Positions 31,837 to 40,984 of a DNA stretch of 64,000 nucleotides are shown one piece after another. Origin of the DNA: Halorarius halobius (GTDB lineage: Archaea > Halobacteriota > Halobacteria > Halobacteriales > Haloarculaceae). The notes beneath the pieces are model-generated. The model was not told where the DNA came from, did no database searches, and was given only the letters and a program-made list of their open reading frames with translations. Where the stretch lies: positions 765,227 through 829,226 of the forward strand of contig NZ_CP101161.1 in assembly GCF_024298865.1 (NCBI RefSeq), read 5' to 3'. Both the position numbers and the translations under genes were made by a program. Position 1 is the first letter of the stretch, and the number at the start of each line of letters is the position of its first letter.

Positions 31837-33300
31837 TCACGGCGGGAACGCGTCCTTCACCGACTGGACGCCGAGACGGGCCAGCAGGTGCGCCGGGCCG
31901 CGTTTCGGCAGGTCGGCGGCCGTCCGTAACCCGCCCGGCGGGTCGGCGCCCCCGGGGCCGAGTTCCCACCCCGTCTCGTCGGCGAACCGGTCGACGGCCG
32001 CCGTTACCCGGTCGAGCACCGCGTCCTGGTCCATCGTCAGGACCTCGCCGTCGCGCAACAGTACCTCGCCGTCCACGACGACGGTCTCGACGTCGGCGGG
32101 CGACGCCGCGTTCACGACCATCGCGGGCACGTTCGTCCGCGGCGCGAACTTCGGGTCCGAGAGGTCCAGCACCGCGAGGTCGGCGCGCTTGCCGGGTTCG
32201 AGGCTCCCGAGTTCGTCGCCGACGCCGAGCGCCCGCGCGCCCTCTATCGTGAGCATCCGCACCAGCTCCATCGACGAGAACTGCTGGTCGCCCGAGTCGA
32301 GCGTGGCCGCCAGCCGTGCCTGCCGCGCCTCGCCGAACAGGTCGTACGAGTCGTGCCAGTAGTGGTCGTCGAGGCCGAGCCCGACGGTCGCACCGGCGCG
32401 TCGCAGCTCCGGCACCGGCGTCCACGGCGCGTCGCCGTCCGGGTTCCAGTAACAGAAGATGGAGGGGCAGTGTGCGACGGCCGCGCCGGCGTCCGCGACC
32501 CGGCGGACGTCCTCGTCGTCGGCGACCCTGAAGTGCGCCGCCACGAGCCGGTCGTCGAGCAGGCCGACGTCGTCCAGCAGTGCCAGCGAGTCGGCGCCGC
32601 CGTTGGCCCGCGCCATCGTGTCGCTGGCGTCCAACTCGAGCAGGTGGGTGTGGACCGGAAGCTCCGGGTAGTCGGCCGCGAGGTCGGCGGTCCGCTCCCA
32701 GACCGACCGGGAACACGACCAGTCGTCGTGGGGACACAGCGTCGCCCGGATGCGTCCGTCGTAGGTGTCGTGGTGGCGGTCGACGAACGTCCGGGCGCGC
32801 TCGAACTGCTCGTCGACGGGCACGTCCCAGAACAGGTCGCTGATCCAGGGGCCGAAGAAGCCGCGGAGCCCCGCCTCGCCGAAGACGTCGACGCCGTGCT
32901 CGGGACGGGCGTCCATCGAGTTGACGGTCGTGACGCCGCCGCGGATGAAGTTCAGCGCCGCCAGCTCGTAGCTCGCCGTCGAGAGATACTCGTAGGCCCC
33001 CTCGCCGAGCCGCTGGGCGATGGCGGTCATCTGCACCAGCAGTTCCGAGGTGTCCATCTCGCTGAACGCGCCCAACAGCCCCGTGAGTTCGAGGTGGGAG
33101 TGGCTGTTGACGAGGCCGGGCATCACGAGCGTCCCCGCCCCGTCGACGACGTGGTCGGCGGCGAGGTCGGCGTCGCCGGGCTCGCTCGGGCGGACCTCGG
33201 CGATGCGACCGTCCGAGACGACGACCGTTCCGTTCTCGTACAGCCGGTTCGACTCGTCGACCGTGAGCACCGTCGCGTCGTGGATGACGAACTCCGACAT
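31837..33300 (-). CDS. amidohydrolase of the cytosine deaminase/TrzN-AtzA superfamily
   Basis: A 487-residue metal-dependent hydrolase. Ligands are in LVNSHSHLE (H67, H69), PVHTHLLE, VAAHFRV and the metal-activated water Asp in LGLDDHYWHD. The C-terminal beta-sandwich ends with KRADLAVLDLSD. Related enzymes deaminate S-adenosylhomocysteine or methylthioadenosine (MtaD) or cytosine, and others dechlorinate triazines. The substrate cannot be fixed. Start is the ATG of MSEFVIHDA; the frame is open upstream but that part has no protein-like character. Confidence 0.88.
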   Translation of the reverse strand: MSEFVIHDATVLTVDESNRLYENGTVVVSDGRIAEVRPSEPGDADLAADHVVDGAGTLVMPGLVNSHSHLELTGLLGAFSEMDTSELLVQMTAIAQRLGEGAYEYLSTASYELAALNFIRGGVTTVNSMDARPEHGVDVFGEAGLRGFFGPWISDLFWDVPVDEQFERARTFVDRHHDTYDGRIRATLCPHDDWSCSRSVWERTADLAADYPELPVHTHLLELDASDTMARANGGADSLALLDDVGLLDDRLVAAHFRVADDEDVRRVADAGAAVAHCPSIFCYWNPDGDAPWTPVPELRRAGATVGLGLDDHYWHDSYDLFGEARQARLAATLDSGDQQFSSMELVRMLTIEGARALGVGDELGSLEPGKRADLAVLDLSDPKFAPRTNVPAMVVNAASPADVETVVVDGEVLLRDGEVLTMDQDAVLDRVTAAVDRFADETGWELGPGGADPPGGLRTAADLPKRGPAHLLARLGVQSVKDAFPP

Positions 33301-33442
33301 CGGGGATGCCTCGACGTACGTCGCCGCCACCTCTGTGCGTTTTCCCGAACGAGCTAGGGATATGAAAGCCGAGCCGGGCGGTGCGGGACCCGTGGCGCGA
33401 CCCGGACGGTGAGCCGTCGCGGGTTTCCATCGCCTGCGAGGA

Positions 33443-33452
33443 GTTAAGTAAT
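33443..33452 (+). promoter_or_regulatory. TATA-like promoter of SDR gene
   Basis: GTTAAGTAAT, 20-29 nt before the ATG at 33472, stands out in GC-rich sequence. It fits a leaderless transcript. The region 33301-33442 between the divergent genes holds no other feature I can identify. Confidence 0.5.
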
Positions 33453-33471
33453 CGGCATCGAACGTACGGTC

Positions 33472-34239
33472 ATGCGACTCGAAGACCGAACGGTGTTCGT
33501 CACCGGCGCGGGACAGGGTATCGGCGAGGCGACCGCCAAGCGGTGTGCCGAGGAGGGCGCGTTCGTCGTCGCGGCGGACGTCAACCCCGACGGCGGCGAG
33601 GCGACCGTCGCGGACATCGCCGACGGCGACTACGCCGGCGGCGCGGAGTTCACCGAACTCGACGTGACGGACGCGGAGGCGTTCCACGCCGCCGTCGACG
33701 CCACCGCCGAGGAGTACGGGCTGGACGTGGTGGTGAACAACGCCGGCGTCGGCCACCCGCCCGCCGACGTCGAGGAGACGGACATGACCGTGTTCGACTA
33801 CGTGCTCGACGTGAACGTGCGCGGCGTCTGGAACGGCTGTCACGCCGCCCTGCCCCACATGAAGGAGCAGGGGTCGGGCAACATCGTCAACGTCGGCTCG
33901 CTGGCCTCCTACTACGGGTTGCCGAAGCAGGCCGTCTACTCGCTGACGAAGGGCGCGGTGCTGAACTTCACGCGGGCGGTGGCGGCCGAGGCCGGCCGGG
34001 ACGGCGTCCGCTGTAACGCGGTCTGTCCGGCCTTCACGGACACGCCGCTGGGTCGGCAGTTCTTCGAGACGCGCGACGACCCCGAGCGCGCGAAGGAAAT
34101 TATGCTGAAGCGCTACCCGCTGGGACGGCTCGCACAGCCGGAGGAAATCGCCGACGCCATCCTGTTTCTGGCGAGCGACGAGGCCTCCTACATCACGGGC
34201 GAGGGGCTGACCGTCGACGGCGGCTTCTCGACGTCGTAG
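33472..34239 (+). CDS. SDR-family NAD(P)-dependent oxidoreductase (FabG/glucose dehydrogenase-like)
   Basis: A 255-residue classical SDR. It has TGAGQGIGEATA, Asp in VVAADVNPDG (which favours NAD), NNAGVGH, Ser in VGSLASYYG and the YSLTK active site. The C-terminus GEGLTVDGGFSTS is the usual FabG-type ending. It could be a 3-oxoacyl reductase or sugar/polyol dehydrogenase. Transcribed alone, with the following membrane/zinc-ribbon gene 38 bp downstream. Confidence 0.9.
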   Translation: MRLEDRTVFVTGAGQGIGEATAKRCAEEGAFVVAADVNPDGGEATVADIADGDYAGGAEFTELDVTDAEAFHAAVDATAEEYGLDVVVNNAGVGHPPADVEETDMTVFDYVLDVNVRGVWNGCHAALPHMKEQGSGNIVNVGSLASYYGLPKQAVYSLTKGAVLNFTRAVAAEAGRDGVRCNAVCPAFTDTPLGRQFFETRDDPERAKEIMLKRYPLGRLAQPEEIADAILFLASDEASYITGEGLTVDGGFSTS

Positions 34240-34277
34240 GCCGAAGACGTATCAACCGAGGCGGAGATACCCCGGAC

Positions 34278-34724
34278 ATGGCCCCGCCGGACTCGCTTGC
34301 GGGTCGGCTCCGCCGCCGCCTCGACGACGCGATGGTCGTCGGGCTACTGGTCGCGTACGCGATGCTCGCGGAACTGAACGCGCTCGACCCGTACCAGACG
34401 GAGGTGGGGCTGGCGCTCGGCGCCCTGCTGTTCGTCTACTTCGCCGTCCTCCAGGACCTGATGGCGTACCCCGTCACCGCGGTCGGCACCGAGCGGCGCG
34501 TCGACCGTGACCCCGTCGACGCCGACGAGGGCGCCCGGTGTGACGTGTGTGGCGACCCCATCGAGGCGGGCGAGCGGCGCACCTACGCCGAACAGCAGGT
34601 GGCGCTCGGCGTCCCGCTACGCACGCTAGAGTGGGGCGAGAACGTCTACTGCGGGGACTGCCGCGAGGGAGAGCCCGACGCCGACGCAGAGGAGGCGACC
34701 GAGCGGGACCGCGAGACGGAGTGA
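34278..34724 (+). CDS. membrane protein with C-terminal zinc ribbon
   Basis: A 148-residue protein with two predicted transmembrane helices (MVVGLLVAYAMLAELNAL and GLALGALLFVYFAVLQDLMA) followed by a cytoplasmic zinc ribbon with CDVCGDPIEAGERR and YCGDC. The C-terminal tail is strongly acidic. It resembles haloarchaeal DUF8108-type proteins of unknown function. Convergent with the next small membrane protein, 1 bp between stop codons. Confidence 0.72.
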   Translation: MAPPDSLAGRLRRRLDDAMVVGLLVAYAMLAELNALDPYQTEVGLALGALLFVYFAVLQDLMAYPVTAVGTERRVDRDPVDADEGARCDVCGDPIEAGERRTYAEQQVALGVPLRTLEWGENVYCGDCREGEPDADAEEATERDRETE

Positions 34725-34725
34725 C

Positions 34726-34956
34726 CTACAGGAGCGTCCACCCGAAGTAGCCGCCCGCGGCGATACAGGCGACGCCCGCGAGCCGGACCGCGGTCGTCAG
34801 CCACCGGGGGCCGTCGCCGTCCTCGCCGTACTCGCCGCGTCTGTCGGTGGGGAACCGACCGGCCATCTGCGCGCGGACGACGCCCTCGGGGTACGCGACC
34901 AGCAGGGCGCCGAGCGCGACGCCCAGCACCGCCGCGGCGAGCGTCCGATAGTCCAT
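34726..34956 (-). CDS. small two-helix membrane protein, coupled to htpX
   Basis: A 76-residue protein. One N-terminal helix (LAAAVLGVALGALLVAYPEG), a short charged loop with RFPTDRRGEYGEDGDG, and one C-terminal helix (VRLAGVACIAAGGYFGWTLL). Its ATG overlaps the htpX TGA by one base, so translation is coupled. No family recognised. A role with the protease HtpX is only suggested by position. Confidence 0.7.
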   Translation of the reverse strand: MDYRTLAAAVLGVALGALLVAYPEGVVRAQMAGRFPTDRRGEYGEDGDGPRWLTTAVRLAGVACIAAGGYFGWTLL

Positions 34957-35783
34957 CAGTTCCGCAGGCGCTCGACGCGCTTCTCCATCGGCGGGTGCGT
35001 CGACAGCAGTCGTGCGATGCCCGACCCGTCACCGAAGATGCACAGCGCGTTCACCTGCTCGTCGACCGCCGACTCGTCCGCGCGGGCGTTGCCGCTGGAT
35101 ATCTTCTCCAGCGCGCGGGCCAGCGGGTCGCCGCCGCCGATGGCCTCGCGGGCGTCGCTGTCGGCGACGTACTCCCGGTAGCGGGAGATGGCCAGCACGA
35201 ACACCATCACGAGCATCTGGACTATCTGCCCGACGACGATGGCGAGGAAGAAGTCCGCGAGTTCGTTGTCCCCGGTAAGGAGGACGACCCACTGGGCGAC
35301 GATGGCGACGATGGAGGCGACGCCCTGCCCGAGCACCATCATCACCACGTCGCGGTTGCGGATGTGCGCGAGTTCGTGTGCGAGCACGCCGTCGAGTTCG
35401 TCGTCGTCGAGCAGGCGCATCAGCTCCTCCGAGACGACGACGACGCCCGCACCCTTCCGACCGACGGCGAAGGCGTTGGGGACGCCCATCCGCGCGACCT
35501 TCAGCGTGGGCTTCTCGATGCCCATCTCCGCGGAGAGTTCCTCGACTCGCTCGTGGATGCGGGGGAACCGCTCCTCGGGCATGTCCTCGGCACCGACGCT
35601 CCGGAGCGCGGCCCACTTGCCCACTTTGTACTGGACGCCGACGAACAGGACGCTCCCGACGAGTATCAGCGGGAGCGTCTCGGTGCCGAACATCCCCATC
35701 AACACGACGGCCGCGACGGCGTAGAACGCGAACAGGATGGAGCCGACGACGGCCATTCGTGCCTTCAGACCGAGATGTCGCAT
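34956..35783 (-). CDS. htpX: HtpX membrane metalloprotease (M48)
   Basis: A 275-residue integral-membrane zinc protease that degrades misfolded membrane proteins. The zinc motif HELAH (136-140) in GVLAHELAHIRNRD and a third ligand Glu in YREYVADSDA are present. There are two N-terminal helices and a hydrophobic pair after the HELAH motif. The length is typical of archaeal HtpX (about 290). It is upstream of and coupled to the small two-helix protein. Confidence 0.94.
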   Translation of the reverse strand: MRHLGLKARMAVVGSILFAFYAVAAVVLMGMFGTETLPLILVGSVLFVGVQYKVGKWAALRSVGAEDMPEERFPRIHERVEELSAEMGIEKPTLKVARMGVPNAFAVGRKGAGVVVVSEELMRLLDDDELDGVLAHELAHIRNRDVVMMVLGQGVASIVAIVAQWVVLLTGDNELADFFLAIVVGQIVQMLVMVFVLAISRYREYVADSDAREAIGGGDPLARALEKISSGNARADESAVDEQVNALCIFGDGSGIARLLSTHPPMEKRVERLRN

Positions 35784-35842
35784 GGGCGGGCGTAACGGAC
35801 GGGGGTACTAAGCTTCGGTGGCCGAGAAGCGGATGCCGGATT

Positions 35843-36640
35843 TCAGTCGTCAGCGGCCGCGAACCCCGGCTTCAGGTGGTCTCGCGTCACCGTCATCGGG
35901 CAGGCGTCGGGCGCCTGCCGCTCGTCTTCGGGGAGCATGTACTGGTGCCACTCGCGGTCGCCCTCGACGCCCCAGTCGCCGAGCAGCGGATGCGGCGGGT
36001 GGCCGTCGTAGTCGCGCAGTCGCTCCTGGATTATCTCGCGGGCCTGCTGGCCCTGCGGGTGGTCGGCGGTGACGTTCAGGTTCTCGAACAGCCGCCGGGG
36101 CTGGAACGTGATTTCGAGGCCGACCGGGCAGTAGCGGGAAGCGCGCTTCGAGTAGAACGGCGCCCGACACGTCGGGAACATCGGCACGCCGGCGTAGGAG
36201 AATTCCCACTCGGGGTCGTCGGGGTCAGTCGGGATGTCGGCGGGCCACGGCTCCGGGTCGTGGAGGTGGAGGAACTGCAGGACGTGCCACAGCGTCTCGT
36301 GCCACTCGCGCTCGGAGAAGGGGCGCTCGGGCGGCTTGAAGAACGTCACCAGCGACGCGCGCTCGCCGTGGTCCTCGTGGACCGCGAGATACTCCCGGAG
36401 CACCTCGCCCAACTGGAGGAGGTCCTCCCGCAAGGACAGCGAGGGGACGACGGTGTACAGCGGTTCGCCCGCCCGGACGGACTCGGCACCGAAGAAGCAG
36501 GGGAACGGCTCGCCGTCCCGGGTGCCGGTCAGCCCCTGCTCGAACGTCTCCCAGTGGTCCTGGACCCACCCCGGCGCCGACTCGGCCCGCCGGGCGAACG
36601 TCTCCTGGTCCATCAGGACCGACAGCCCCGGCTCGTTCAT
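35843..36640 (-). CDS. YqcI/YcgG family protein
   Basis: A 265-residue soluble protein. Family hallmarks are FPCFFGAESV, TVVPSLSLRE, the FFKPPERPFSEREWHETLWH segment and FPTCRAPFYSKRASRYCPVG. The family is widespread in bacteria and haloarchaea with no established function. Some members are implicated in hydroxylation or haem-type chemistry, which I cannot confirm here. It is monocistronic, followed downstream by the htpX gene on the same strand. Confidence 0.82.
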   Translation of the reverse strand: MNEPGLSVLMDQETFARRAESAPGWVQDHWETFEQGLTGTRDGEPFPCFFGAESVRAGEPLYTVVPSLSLREDLLQLGEVLREYLAVHEDHGERASLVTFFKPPERPFSEREWHETLWHVLQFLHLHDPEPWPADIPTDPDDPEWEFSYAGVPMFPTCRAPFYSKRASRYCPVGLEITFQPRRLFENLNVTADHPQGQQAREIIQERLRDYDGHPPHPLLGDWGVEGDREWHQYMLPEDERQAPDACPMTVTRDHLKPGFAAADD

Positions 36641-36667
36641 GCCCGGAACGGGGGCCCGGAAAACTAA

Positions 36668-37168
36668 CTAGCTTGCGCTCTCGGAGCCGCGCCGGAGCGT
36701 CAGAAGCGAGAGGCCATCCCGGGCCGTCTCTAGCCCGCTCTCGACGAGCGACTTCGGCGCGTCGACGGCCAGCGTCGCCACCTCCTCGGTGAACTGGAGG
36801 CTCCGGACCGGGGTGAACAGCGCGATGCCGATGGCCGTCCACACCGGGTTCGACAGCGCGTTCACGGTGTACGAGCGGGTGTCGACGGCGACGTGGCGCG
36901 CCGGCCGGTAGTGGGGGTTGTGCCGGTCGAGTTCCACCAGCCAGTGGTCGCCGTACTCGCGGACCTGCAGATGCTCGCCGGGCACGTCCTCGCGGTAGAC
37001 GGCGGCGGCGCCCCGGTGGACCGACCACGGCACGTTCGACCGCCGCAATCGGAGGTCGTCGGGCGGCGACCCAGCGGACTTCGGGACGCGCGCCTTCGTG
37101 CCGGCGCCGAGTTGACGCACCAGCGTCACGGCCTCCGGCCACGACGCGGCCGTCAGCGGTTCGTCCAT
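36668..37168 (-). CDS. conserved haloarchaeal protein of unknown function (166 aa)
   Basis: A 166-residue protein from the ATG at 37168. It carries VYREDVPGEHLQVREYGDHW, then DRHNPHYRPARHVAVDTRSY and a hydrophobic segment NPVWTAIGIALFTPVRSLQF that could be peripheral or buried. No family recognised. It is divergent from mutS, with about 100 bp that hold both promoters. Confidence 0.66.
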   Translation of the reverse strand: MDEPLTAASWPEAVTLVRQLGAGTKARVPKSAGSPPDDLRLRRSNVPWSVHRGAAAVYREDVPGEHLQVREYGDHWLVELDRHNPHYRPARHVAVDTRSYTVNALSNPVWTAIGIALFTPVRSLQFTEEVATLAVDAPKSLVESGLETARDGLSLLTLRRGSESAS

Positions 37169-37242
37169 ACCCACGGTAGGTGCGCTGACACGATAAACGT
37201 CGCGGGCGGCCGACAGGATTGCCGCAACGCACATCCCACATC

Positions 37243-37250
37243 TCTTTACC
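37243..37250 (+). promoter_or_regulatory. TATA-like promoter of mutS
   Basis: TCTTTACC, about 23-30 nt before the ATG at 37273, consistent with a leaderless mutS transcript. An in-frame open stretch upstream of the ATG is ruled out as coding because this box lies inside it. Confidence 0.45.
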
Positions 37251-37272
37251 CGCGACCGTCACAGCCCGGAGT

Positions 37273-39921
37273 ATGACTGCGGAGGGCATCGTCGGGGAGT
37301 ACGTCGGTCTCAAGGACGACACCGACGCCGACCTGCTGGCGATGCAGATGGGCGACTTCTACGAGTTCTTCGGCGAGGACGCCCGCGTCGTCGGCGAGGA
37401 ACTCGACCTGAAGGTGTCGGAGCGCTCCTCGGGCGGCGAGACGTACGAGATGGCCGGCGTCCCCGTCGACGACCTCACCCCGTACCTGAAGGCGCTCGTC
37501 GAGCGCGGCTACCGCGTCGCCGTCGCCGACCAACACGAGACCGACGGCGGCCACGAACGGCGCGTCTCGCGGGTCGTCACGCCGGGCACGCTCGTCGACC
37601 CCTCCGGCGACGACGCGCAGTATCTCGCGGCGGCCGTCCGCGACGGCGGCGCGGTCGGCCTCGCGTTCGTCGACATCACGACCGGGCGGTTCCGGGTGAC
37701 GGAACTGTCGGGTGCCGACGCCGACTCGCGCGCGCTCACCGAACTGTACCGGTTCGCGCCGACCGAACTCCTGCCGGGGCCGGAGCTACGGGGCGACGAC
37801 GCGTTCCTCGACCGGGTGCGCGAGCGGGTCGACGCCACGCTCACCCTGCACGCGACGGAGGCGTTCGCGCCCGGCCGGGCACGCCACGCCGTCCGCGAGC
37901 AGTTCGGCGAGAACACGGCCGCCAGCGTCGGCCTCGACGAGTCCGGGCAGGCGGTTCGGGCGGCGGGCGCGGCGCTGTCGTACGTCGAGGAGACGGGCGT
38001 GGGGGCGCTCGCCTCCGTGACGCGGCTCCAGAGCTACGGCGCCGACGACCACGTCTCCGTCGACGCCACCACCCAGCGCAACCTCGAACTCACGGAGCCG
38101 ATGACCGACGCGGGCGTCTCGCTGTTCTCCACGATAGACCACACGACCACCAGTGCCGGCGGCCGCCTGCTGAAGGAGTGGCTCGGCCGCCCCATCCGCC
38201 GCCGTGGCGAACTGGAGGCGCGACAGGACGCCGTCACCGCGCTGTCGGCCGACGCGATGACCCGCGAGCGCCTCCGCGAGTTGCTCGGGGGTGCCTACGA
38301 CCTTGAACGGCTCGCCTCGCGGGCGGCTTCGGGGAGCCTCGACGCGCCCGGCATGCTCCGGGTCCGCGACACGCTCGGACTGGTGCCCGACCTCGCGGAG
38401 GCCGTCGAGTCGAGCCCCCGACTGGCCGACTCGCCGGTCGCCGAGGCGCTGGCCGACCTCGACCGCGAGGCCGTCCGTGACCTCCACGCGGAACTCCGGG
38501 AGGCGCTCGCGGCGGACCCCCCGAAGACCCTCACCGAGGGAGGACTGATTCGCCCCGACTACGACGAGGAACTCGCGGAGTTAGTCGAGGCGCACGACGA
38601 GGCCGTCGAGTGGATACAGACGCTCGCCGAGCGAGAGTCCGAGAAACACGGCATCTCGCGGCTCTCGGTCGACCGGAACAAGACGGACGGCTACTACATC
38701 CAGGTCGGGAAATCGGAGGCCGAGACGGTGCCCGACCACTACGAGGGCATCAAGACGCTGAAGAACAGCGAGCGGTACGTCCACCCCGAACTGGAGGAGA
38801 AGGAACGGGAGATACTCAGACTGGAGGAGCGGCGCGGCGACCTGGAGTACGACATCTTCCGCGAGTTGCGCGACGAGGTGGGCGAGCGGGCACAACTCCT
38901 GCAGGACGTCGGGCGCGTACTCGCGGAGTTGGACGTGTACGCGGCGCTCGCGGCCCACGCGGTGCGCAACGACTGGACCCGGCCGGAGTTGACCGACGAC
39001 GACGTGCTCCACGTCGAGGCCGGCCGCCACCCGGTCGTCGAGCAGAGCGTCGAGTTCGTGCCGAACGACCTGCATCTGGACCGCGAGCGCCGCTTCCTCG
39101 TGGTGACCGGCCCGAACATGAGCGGGAAGTCGACGTACATGCGACAGGCCGCCCTCGTCACCCTGCTCGCGCAGGTCGGGAGTTTCGTCCCCGCCGACAG
39201 CGCGCGGGTCGGCCTCGTCGACGGCGTCTTCACGAGAGTGGGCGCGCTCGACGAACTCGCACAGGGCCGCTCGACGTTCATGGTGGAGATGCAGGAGCTG
39301 TCGAACATCCTCCACTCCGCCACCGAGGAGTCGCTCGTCATCCTCGACGAGGTGGGGCGCGGGACGGCCACCTACGACGGCATCTCCATCGCGTGGGCCG
39401 CCACCGAGTACCTGCACAACGAGGTGCGCGCGAAGACGCTGTTCGCGACCCACTACCACGAACTGACGGGGCTGGCGGACCACCTCGACCGGGTGGCGAA
39501 CGTCCACGTCGCCGCAGAGGAGGAAGACGGGGACGTGACGTTCCTCCGGACCGTCGAGGAGGGGCCCACGGACCGCTCGTACGGCGTCCACGTCGCGGAC
39601 CTCGCGGGCGTGCCCGAACCGGTCGTGGACCGCGCCCGCGACGTGCTGGACCGCCTGCGCCGCGAGAAGGCCATCGAGGCGAAGGGGTCGTCGTCGGGCG
39701 AGACGGTGCAGGCGGTGTTCGACCTCGGGAGCGGGGGGTTCCGCGGCGAGGCGAACGCCGACGGGGGGGAGAGCGACGTCGGCGGGGGGGAGGGCGACCC
39801 CCTCGACCCGGCGAGGAAGTCGGTGCTGGAGGAACTGCGCGGCGCGGACGTGAACGAGACACCCCCCGTGGAACTGATGGCGAAAGTTCAGGAGTGGCAA
39901 CGGCGGCTCGACGGCGAGTGA
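37273..39921 (+). CDS. mutS: DNA mismatch repair protein MutS
   Basis: An 882-residue MutS1. The mismatch-reading motif is GDFYEFFGEDA (Phe-x-Glu near residue 30-36), which intercalates at mispairs. The ATPase domain has Walker A TGPNMSGKSTYMRQ (about 612-625), Walker B LVILDEVGRGTATYDG and the ATHYHELTGL signature. The C-terminal tail contains Gly/Glu-rich low complexity (GGGEGDP region) before a final helix-forming segment. mutL follows downstream after one intervening gene, implying a mismatch repair locus. In Halobacterium, mutS and mutL are reported dispensable for mutation avoidance. Confidence 0.97.
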   Translation: MTAEGIVGEYVGLKDDTDADLLAMQMGDFYEFFGEDARVVGEELDLKVSERSSGGETYEMAGVPVDDLTPYLKALVERGYRVAVADQHETDGGHERRVSRVVTPGTLVDPSGDDAQYLAAAVRDGGAVGLAFVDITTGRFRVTELSGADADSRALTELYRFAPTELLPGPELRGDDAFLDRVRERVDATLTLHATEAFAPGRARHAVREQFGENTAASVGLDESGQAVRAAGAALSYVEETGVGALASVTRLQSYGADDHVSVDATTQRNLELTEPMTDAGVSLFSTIDHTTTSAGGRLLKEWLGRPIRRRGELEARQDAVTALSADAMTRERLRELLGGAYDLERLASRAASGSLDAPGMLRVRDTLGLVPDLAEAVESSPRLADSPVAEALADLDREAVRDLHAELREALAADPPKTLTEGGLIRPDYDEELAELVEAHDEAVEWIQTLAERESEKHGISRLSVDRNKTDGYYIQVGKSEAETVPDHYEGIKTLKNSERYVHPELEEKEREILRLEERRGDLEYDIFRELRDEVGERAQLLQDVGRVLAELDVYAALAAHAVRNDWTRPELTDDDVLHVEAGRHPVVEQSVEFVPNDLHLDRERRFLVVTGPNMSGKSTYMRQAALVTLLAQVGSFVPADSARVGLVDGVFTRVGALDELAQGRSTFMVEMQELSNILHSATEESLVILDEVGRGTATYDGISIAWAATEYLHNEVRAKTLFATHYHELTGLADHLDRVANVHVAAEEEDGDVTFLRTVEEGPTDRSYGVHVADLAGVPEPVVDRARDVLDRLRREKAIEAKGSSSGETVQAVFDLGSGGFRGEANADGGESDVGGGEGDPLDPARKSVLEELRGADVNETPPVELMAKVQEWQRRLDGE

Positions 39922-40032
39922 GCCCGTGACGCGGCGTGTCAGCCGGTCGCACGCGCACTTGAACCAGCCTGCAAACACCGGAGAACCTACCAACCGTCTC
40001 CAGTGCGAATACGTCGTACGGAGGAACACAGT

Positions 40033-40899
40033 ATGAGCGAATCTTCCAGCCCCCTCGGTCCGCTGTTCCGCACCCAGCGGACGCTCATCGAGGGCACCAT
40101 CGAGACGCAACGCACGCTCAACGAACAGGGCCTCGAGTTCACCCGTCGCTCCCTACAGACCGTCGCGGGCGCGGCGCCCGCCGACGACGGCGAGGAGCGC
40201 ATCGACGACGTGTTCGACCGGCTGAACGAACAGCAGGTCGACCTCCTGGAGAGCGTCCAGGACACCGCCGAGAGCGGCGTCGACAGCACCGAAGAGGTGA
40301 CCGAGCAGTACTTCGACGCGCTCGAACGGCAACTCGAGCGGGTCCGCGACGTCCGCGAGGACGTTCGCGAGCGCGCCAGCGAGGCCACCGAAACGGCGGA
40401 AGAGGCCGCCGAGGAGGCTACCGACGAAGCGGGCGACGTCATCGACGCGGCCGAGGAGACGGCAGCGGACGCGGCCGACTCCGTCGAGGACGCCGCTGAC
40501 GACGCCACCGACGCCGCCGAAGACGCCAAAGAGTCCGTCGAAGACGCGGCCGACGACGCCACCGACGCCGCCGAAGACGCCAAAGAGTCCGTCGAAGACG
40601 CCGCAGAGGACGCCAAGGAGTCCGTCGAAGACGCCGCAGAGGACGCCAAGGAGTCCGCCGAAGACGCGGCCGACGACGCCACCGACGCCGCCGAGGACGC
40701 CCTCGACGGCGACAGCGAGTCGCCCGCCGTCGCGGACCTCGAGGGCATCGGCCCGACGTACGCCAGCCGGCTGGCGGACGCCGGCATCACCTCGGAGAGC
40801 GAACTCGCGCGCACGAGCGCCGACGAGGTCGCCGAGGTCGCCGAGGTCAGCGAGAACCGCGCGGCGACGTGGGTCGAGCGCGCACAGGATCAGGCGTAA
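40033..40899 (+). CDS. acidic LEA-like 11-residue repeat protein with C-terminal HhH
   Basis: A 288-residue protein. The N-terminal half is helical and resembles a phasin (TQRTLIEGTIETQRTLNEQG). The central part (about residues 125-225) consists of 11-residue and 18-residue repeats of the form VEDAAEDAKES and DDATDAAEDA, almost entirely Ala, Asp and Glu, predicted amphipathic or extended helix as in group 3 LEA proteins. The C-terminus (LEGIGPTYASRLADAGI) is a helix-hairpin-helix domain like those of DNA-binding proteins. A Shine-Dalgarno GGAGG (40020-40024) precedes the ATG. It sits between mutS and mutL. Confidence 0.8.
   Translation: MSESSSPLGPLFRTQRTLIEGTIETQRTLNEQGLEFTRRSLQTVAGAAPADDGEERIDDVFDRLNEQQVDLLESVQDTAESGVDSTEEVTEQYFDALERQLERVRDVREDVRERASEATETAEEAAEEATDEAGDVIDAAEETAADAADSVEDAADDATDAAEDAKESVEDAADDATDAAEDAKESVEDAAEDAKESVEDAAEDAKESAEDAADDATDAAEDALDGDSESPAVADLEGIGPTYASRLADAGITSESELARTSADEVAEVAEVSENRAATWVERAQDQA
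40501..40684 (+). repeat. in-gene tandem repeats, 54-bp then 33-bp units
   Basis: A unit starting GACGCCACCGACGCCGCC recurs 54 bp apart at 40501 and 40555. A 33-bp unit (40591-40623) is repeated almost perfectly at 40624-40656. The 33-bp unit encodes the 11-residue repeat VEDAAEDAKES. Copy number is likely to vary between strains by slippage. Confidence 0.85.
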
Positions 40900-40984
40900 C
40901 CCGACGTCACGTTTCTGCGGCCCGTCGCCGGTACGCAACGGTGAATTGATAGGCGCCTCGACCCTCGTGAGAGCCGAACGCGCC

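Noticed and set aside
40501-40684. Minisatellite as mobile element or CRISPR
   Set aside because: The repeat is in frame inside a gene and encodes amphipathic 11-residue repeats. There are no spacers.
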